DNA from: Mycolicibacterium bacteremicum
GTDB lineage: Bacteria > Actinomycetota > Actinomycetes > Mycobacteriales > Mycobacteriaceae
DNA length: 64,000 nucleotides
NCBI RefSeq assembly: GCF_943913955.1
Contig: NZ_CALUAE010000013.1
Span: 32,166 to 96,165 of the forward strand
Direction: 5' to 3'
The position numbers and the translations under genes are program-made. Every line of letters starts with the position of its first letter. Within the stretch, counting starts at the first letter, position 1. Under the pieces are notes generated by a model. That model was not told where the DNA came from and searched no databases. It saw only the letters and a program-made list of their open reading frames with translations. Of this stretch, positions 61,094-64,000 are shown piece by piece.

Positions 61094-61118
61094 ATACCCC
61101 GGCGTATCCGCGCCAAAC
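61094..61118 (-). promoter_or_regulatory. SigF-type promoter (perfect) for the stress SDR
   Basis: Minus strand: GTTT (61115-61118), 15-base spacer, GGGTAT (61094-61099). Exact match to the mycobacterial SigF consensus and the best in the window; the ATG is 31 bases downstream. Confidence 0.7.
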
Positions 61119-61234
61119 CCCGCCGTGTGCTGGTCTTCGGCGTCGCGTCCGAGAGATGTAGTCGGACTGCATCTCTCATGTCACCACGCGCACGATGCCA
61201 GTAGCGGATGTTCGCAAAATGGATAATTCGGAGT

Positions 61235-61261
61235 CTGGCACTCACCGCACTCGAGTGCTAA
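61235..61261 (+). promoter_or_regulatory. CIRCE operator (HrcA site) upstream of hsp20
   Basis: CTGGCACTC (61235-61243), 9-base spacer, GAGTGCTAA (61253-61261). The CIRCE consensus is TTAGCACTC-N9-GAGTGCTAA: the right half is perfect, the left matches 7/9. Located 71 bases before the Hsp20 start. HrcA would repress until heat or protein misfolding. Confidence 0.75.
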
Positions 61262-61332
61262 ATTCTGCGGTGCACAGTGATTGGCTGCCCGCCGGGTGGC
61301 GGGCTCCAGGAGCGACGAGGAGGTGGATTGCT

Positions 61333-61773
61333 GTGCTTCGTTTTGATCCCTTCGGTGATGCCGCGGCCCGAGATGTGCTCGCCAATCAGGTCGGTGGTCG
61401 CGTTCCCCGATTCATGCCGATGGACCTCTACAAGGTCGACGATCATTACGTGCTGACCGCGGACCTGCCGGGCGTCGACCCGGGTTCGGTCGATGTCAGC
61501 GTGGACAACGGCACCATGACGCTGACGGCGCACCGCAGCGCCCGGTCCGACGAGGCCGTGCAGTGGTTGTCCAATGAGCGGTTCTCCGGGACCTATCGCC
61601 GTCAACTTGCTCTCGGCGAGGGCATCGACTGCTCGCGCATCTCGGCCACCTACGAAAACGGCGTGCTCACCGTCAGCATCCCGCTCGCCGAGCGCGCGAA
61701 ACCGCGACGTATCGACGTCGCTCATGCGGGTTCGGCCCGCACCATCGAGTCGACCACCGTCGACTCGTCCTAG
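61333..61773 (+). CDS. Small heat shock protein, Hsp20/alpha-crystallin family
   Basis: 146-residue Hsp20 chaperone that holds unfolding proteins. VLRFDPF and MDLYKVDDHYVLTADLPGVDPG open the alpha-crystallin domain (about residues 35-130); the closing ENGVLTVSIPLAE is also intact. The GTG start at 61333 follows AGGAGG; the frame reaching back to 61195 contains the CIRCE element and was rejected. Family members include mycobacterial 18-kDa antigens. A CIRCE operator points to HrcA control. Confidence 0.92.
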   Translation: MLRFDPFGDAAARDVLANQVGGRVPRFMPMDLYKVDDHYVLTADLPGVDPGSVDVSVDNGTMTLTAHRSARSDEAVQWLSNERFSGTYRRQLALGEGIDCSRISATYENGVLTVSIPLAERAKPRRIDVAHAGSARTIESTTVDSS

Positions 61774-61786
61774 CGCCAGCAACAAC

Positions 61787-61817
61787 GCGCGGCCGCAGTC
61801 ATGGACTGCGGCCGCGC
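61787..61817. terminator. Strong hairpin terminator after hsp20
   Basis: Perfect 14-bp inverted repeat (61787-61800 and 61804-61817) with 3-base loop, 14 bases after the Hsp20 stop. No U-tract. Confidence 0.75.
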
Positions 61818-61897
61818 ACCTGGCTCAACCGCGAAAAATGCCCGGGGCCATGACGATCGGTGTGCACCCGGCTACACAGAGGGGGTGAGGTCCGCGA

Positions 61898-62545
61898 ATG
61901 TCGGACGGCAGTACTGCGCCAACGTCGCAGCGGGTGGGGTGGTACCGCTACCACTTCGGCGAGGAACGCTGGGAATGGTCGGCCGAGGTCGAGTCCATGC
62001 ACGGCTATCCGCCCGGAACTGTCCGTCCGACAACCGATTTGGTATTACAGCATAAGCATCCCGAGGACCGGGAGATGGTGGCCGCCACCTTGCGGGCGCT
62101 GCGGCGCGAACACCACCCGTTCAGCACCCGACACCGCATCGTCAATGTGCACGACGATGTGCGTGAGGTGATGATGATCGGGGAGAGTCTGCGCGACAGC
62201 GCCGGCGAGGTGGTCGGCGCGCAGGGTTTCTACATCGACGTCACGCCGGACGATCAGGCGCGCGATGTCGCGATCACCGAGGCGGTGTCCGAGATCGCGG
62301 ACAACCGCGCGGTCATCGATCAGGTGAAGGGCGTCCTCATGCTCATCTACGGGGTCGACGCCGATGCCGCGTTCGCCGTGCTGAAGTGGCGGTCGCAGGA
62401 GACCAACGTCAAACTCCGCACGCTCGCCGAGCAGATGATGGCCGAGTTCACACAACTCGCCGGGGCGGAAACGCTGCCACCGCGAACGGTTTTCGACAAT
62501 ATTCTGCTGACCGCGCATGAGCGGGTGGGTGTCAGCGATCCGTAA
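61898..62545 (+). CDS. PAS-ANTAR regulator
   Basis: 215-residue protein. PAS-3-like fold about residues 12-115 (WEWSAEVESMHGYPPGTVRPTT, HPEDREMV, MMIGESLRDSAGEVVGAQGFYIDVT). ANTAR domain about 130-195 with AVIDQVKGVLMLIYGVDADAAF and LKWRSQETNVKLR. An RNA-binding antiterminator with a small-molecule or redox sensor. Start at 61898 follows GAGG. Stands alone behind the Hsp20 terminator. Confidence 0.88.
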   Translation: MSDGSTAPTSQRVGWYRYHFGEERWEWSAEVESMHGYPPGTVRPTTDLVLQHKHPEDREMVAATLRALRREHHPFSTRHRIVNVHDDVREVMMIGESLRDSAGEVVGAQGFYIDVTPDDQARDVAITEAVSEIADNRAVIDQVKGVLMLIYGVDADAAFAVLKWRSQETNVKLRTLAEQMMAEFTQLAGAETLPPRTVFDNILLTAHERVGVSDP

Positions 62546-62619
62546 AGATCGCCCTGGGCGATGTCAGCGCCGCGTATGGATGACCCTGTCGGGAGGCGGG
62601 GCGGCGTACTTCTGGAGAC

Positions 62620-63258
62620 ATGACATCAGTCTTGGACGCCGCGACCGAAGATCCGCTCCCCGCCCAGCTACCCCGAACCGTCGGGCACAGCGTTCCGGCC
62701 GCCGCGCTGCGTGATCATCGAATCGCCGAATGGATCCGCTCGCACGGCATCTCGGTGACCGCGGGCGACGATTGTGATCTCGATCTGATTCGGTTCCACG
62801 ACATCCGGCCCATTCAGGTGGTGCTGCGCTGCGGCGGCTCATCGGCAACGCTGCGGCGGGCCGTGCGTCTCGATGTCTTGCGGTTCATCGCCACCACCGC
62901 GCCCCAGTTGGCGCGGCTGGCCGAGTATGCCGACAGCACCCGCTACGTCTACCTCGATGATGCGGCCCCGCTGATGTTGGGGGACCGGCGGTTGCGCGTC
63001 GCCGGCCTGCATACCCAGGTGCGCGACGGGGACTGGGCCGCTGCCGCGCGCAGCCTGGTTGCGCGATCGGCGGTCCTGCAGGCGTGCGGATCGACAGTGA
63101 AGCGGATCGTGTTGAGCGGCGGGCCGACCGAGCTGTGGCTGGACGTGGATTCCGGCCCGGCGGCAGCCATCGTCGCGGCCGTCGATGAGGCGGTCCGGAC
63201 CGAGGCCGCTCAGTGGAATGTGCCGAGGCCTGCGATCACCATGGCGGCGTTGACCTGA
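62620..63258 (+). CDS. Protein resembling the PLP-barrel of diaminopimelate decarboxylase, degenerate
   Basis: 212-residue protein. Segments such as RIVLSGGPTELWLDVDSGP and the order of strands and helices recall a type III PLP decarboxylase barrel, but the PLP-binding Lys near the N-terminus is not visible and the length is half of LysA. So it may be a degraded or repurposed barrel, or the similarity may be chance. TCTGGAGAC precedes the ATG. Bounded downstream by a strong hairpin. Confidence 0.55.
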   Translation: MTSVLDAATEDPLPAQLPRTVGHSVPAAALRDHRIAEWIRSHGISVTAGDDCDLDLIRFHDIRPIQVVLRCGGSSATLRRAVRLDVLRFIATTAPQLARLAEYADSTRYVYLDDAAPLMLGDRRLRVAGLHTQVRDGDWAAAARSLVARSAVLQACGSTVKRIVLSGGPTELWLDVDSGPAAAIVAAVDEAVRTEAAQWNVPRPAITMAALT

Positions 63259-63277
63259 CGGACGTTCTCGAGAAAGG

Positions 63278-63309
63278 CAATGGGCCCCGTCTTGCGACGG
63301 GGCCCATTG
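63278..63309. terminator. Bidirectional hairpin terminator
   Basis: Perfect 14-bp inverted repeat (63278-63291 and 63296-63309) with a 4-base loop between the convergent decarboxylase-like and CsbD genes. Confidence 0.8.
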
Positions 63310-63337
63310 TTAGATCTGACGAGCTGGATGCGGCGCG

Positions 63338-63580
63338 TCAGTCCTTGGCGTTCTCGGCCGTCTTCTGGCGCGCCTCGGCAGCGTCGGCGGCGGCGCGGGC
63401 GGCGTCGGCCTGAGCTTCCTTCTTGGCGACATTGCGCTCGGCTTCGGCCTTGTCCTGCTGGGCCCGGCCCTCTTCGCGCAGGCCGTCATTGCCGCTCACG
63501 ATGCCGATGACTTCCTTGGCTTTGCCCTTGACGTCCTCGACGACACCACTCACGGCGTTCTCGGGTCCACTGTCAGCCAT
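63338..63580 (-). CDS. CsbD family stress protein
   Basis: 80-residue CsbD protein: AVSGVVEDVKGKAKEVIGIVSGNDGLREEGRAQQ is the conserved domain, followed by a short Ala/Glu/Lys coiled coil. The domain is typical of general-stress proteins; function unknown. The ATG at 63580 follows GAAAGGAA. Its leader contains a perfect 15-bp tandem duplication and a GGGTAC box (63636-63641, minus) with a weak -35. Second CsbD-like gene in the window. Confidence 0.9.
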   Translation of the reverse strand: MADSGPENAVSGVVEDVKGKAKEVIGIVSGNDGLREEGRAQQDKAEAERNVAKKEAQADAARAAADAAEARQKTAENAKD

Positions 63581-63596
63581 GGCGATTCCTTTCTTC

Positions 63597-63626
63597 AGGG
63601 CGATGTTCGCTAGGGCGATGTTCGCT
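63597..63626. repeat. Perfect 15-bp tandem duplication in csbD leader
   Basis: Two identical, adjacent copies of a 15-bp unit (63597-63611 and 63612-63626; unit AGGGCGATGTTCGCT) lie 17 bases before the CsbD ATG, on the minus strand leader. It would lengthen the leader by one unit and is a candidate polymorphic repeat. Confidence 0.75.
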
Positions 63627-63737
63627 GTGCCGTAAGTACCCCTTCGTTTTTCGGATCATTCCACAATGTGACGCGCGTCACTATCGGCCGTGAGTCGACA
63701 TGGCGTCCTCCCCTCGGCCTCACGGGCTCACCCGCCG

Positions 63738-64000
63738 TCAGAACGGTGGCGGGTCGCTGTCGGTGTAGGCGGTGGTGGTGTCGAAGTAGCCGTGGGCTCG
63801 GGTTGTTGGTGGTCGTTGGTAGGTGGGTGGGGCTTGTCCTCGGATGTGTTCGAGGGCGAGTTCGCGTGCGTTGCGGGCGCGTTCGGTGTTGATGCGGTAT
63901 TCGCGGTCGTGTTGTCGGGTGCGTTTTCGGGTGGGGATGGCGGGGGTGAACCGTCCTGGGTCTGGTGGAGATCGTGAACGCACCAGGAGGATGTTGTTGT
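63738..64000 (-). CDS. C-terminal part of a DUF222/HNH-like protein, cut by window edge
   Basis: The minus-strand frame stays open to the window edge and ends with a Pro-rich ...SDPPPF. Basic segments (TRKRTRQHDREYRINTERAR) resemble the tails of mycobacterial DUF222/HNH proteins such as the one at 10995, which ends in DPPP. The nuclease core lies beyond the window, so the assignment is tentative. 5' end missing. Confidence 0.45.
   Translation of the reverse strand, partial: NNILLVRSRSPPDPGRFTPAIPTRKRTRQHDREYRINTERARNARELALEHIRGQAPPTYQRPPTTRAHGYFDTTTAYTDSDPPPF

Noticed and set aside
61195..61332. N-terminal extension of the Hsp20 frame
   Set aside because: It contains the CIRCE operator and lacks Hsp20 similarity; the GTG at 61333 follows AGGAGG.
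1..64000. CRISPR array, tRNA, rRNA or insertion sequence
   Set aside because: No regularly spaced repeats, no cloverleaf or rRNA-like sequence, and no transposase or terminal inverted repeats were recognised by eye.

Overview
The window is chromosomal DNA of a high-G+C actinomycete, most likely an environmental mycobacterium (Mycobacterium/Mycolicibacterium). The evidence is the gene content: a DUF222/HNH '13E12-type' gene, a secreted cutinase, a VanW protein, ANTAR regulators, CsbD-like proteins, many short-chain dehydrogenases (SDRs), and a four-domain PAS-phosphatase-kinase-STAS protein with the architecture of M. tuberculosis Rv1364c. Genus is an inference. No rRNA, tRNA, CRISPR array, insertion sequence or phage module was seen.

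Layout. 1-14 kb is mixed metabolism and transport: a His-rich membrane protein, an ABC exporter, a flavin monooxygenase, a methyltransferase, SDRs, an alpha/beta hydrolase facing a DapB-like oxidoreductase, an HAD phosphatase, a DUF222/HNH protein beside a degraded SDR remnant, DUF3297 and a cutinase. 14-20 kb holds membrane and redox genes, several behind sites resembling SigF promoters (GTTT-N15/16-GGGTA). 19.8-26 kb has a MEDS-ANTAR regulator and two cyclic-di-GMP proteins.

26-39 kb is a dense signalling cluster. It has three PP2C/SpoIIE phosphatases, one stand-alone RsbW-like kinase and two more kinase domains inside fusions, three stand-alone STAS proteins and one fused STAS domain, and two GAF-ANTAR regulators, one of them frameshifted. 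Its centre is a three-gene operon (39136 down to 33964) in which a 1383-residue protein joins a complete hybrid histidine kinase to a PP2C phosphatase and an RsbW-like kinase, followed immediately by a STAS antagonist. No sigma factor gene lies in the window, so the target must be elsewhere.

39-45 kb carries an MTHFR-like/methyltransferase pair and a TetR-controlled operon with a PEP-synthase/rifampicin-phosphotransferase-like enzyme. 45-48.6 kb adds another GAF-ANTAR protein, a diguanylate cyclase and an EAL-DICT protein. 48.6-64 kb contains stress and envelope genes (BrkB, APC permease, two CsbD-like proteins, a coiled-coil protein), SDRs including a TetR/SDR locus with a paired palindromic operator, a metallophosphoesterase, a STAS protein lacking the usual phospho-acceptor, an Hsp20 gene behind a CIRCE operator, a PAS-ANTAR regulator, and a DUF222/HNH-like fragment cut by the right edge.

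Together the region looks like a general-stress signalling and effector neighbourhood. Sensors (GAF, PAS, MEDS, DICT, REC) feed sigma-factor partner switching, ANTAR antitermination and cyclic-di-GMP turnover, while SigF-like promoter sites precede several effectors. The regulatory links are inferred from motifs and gene order.
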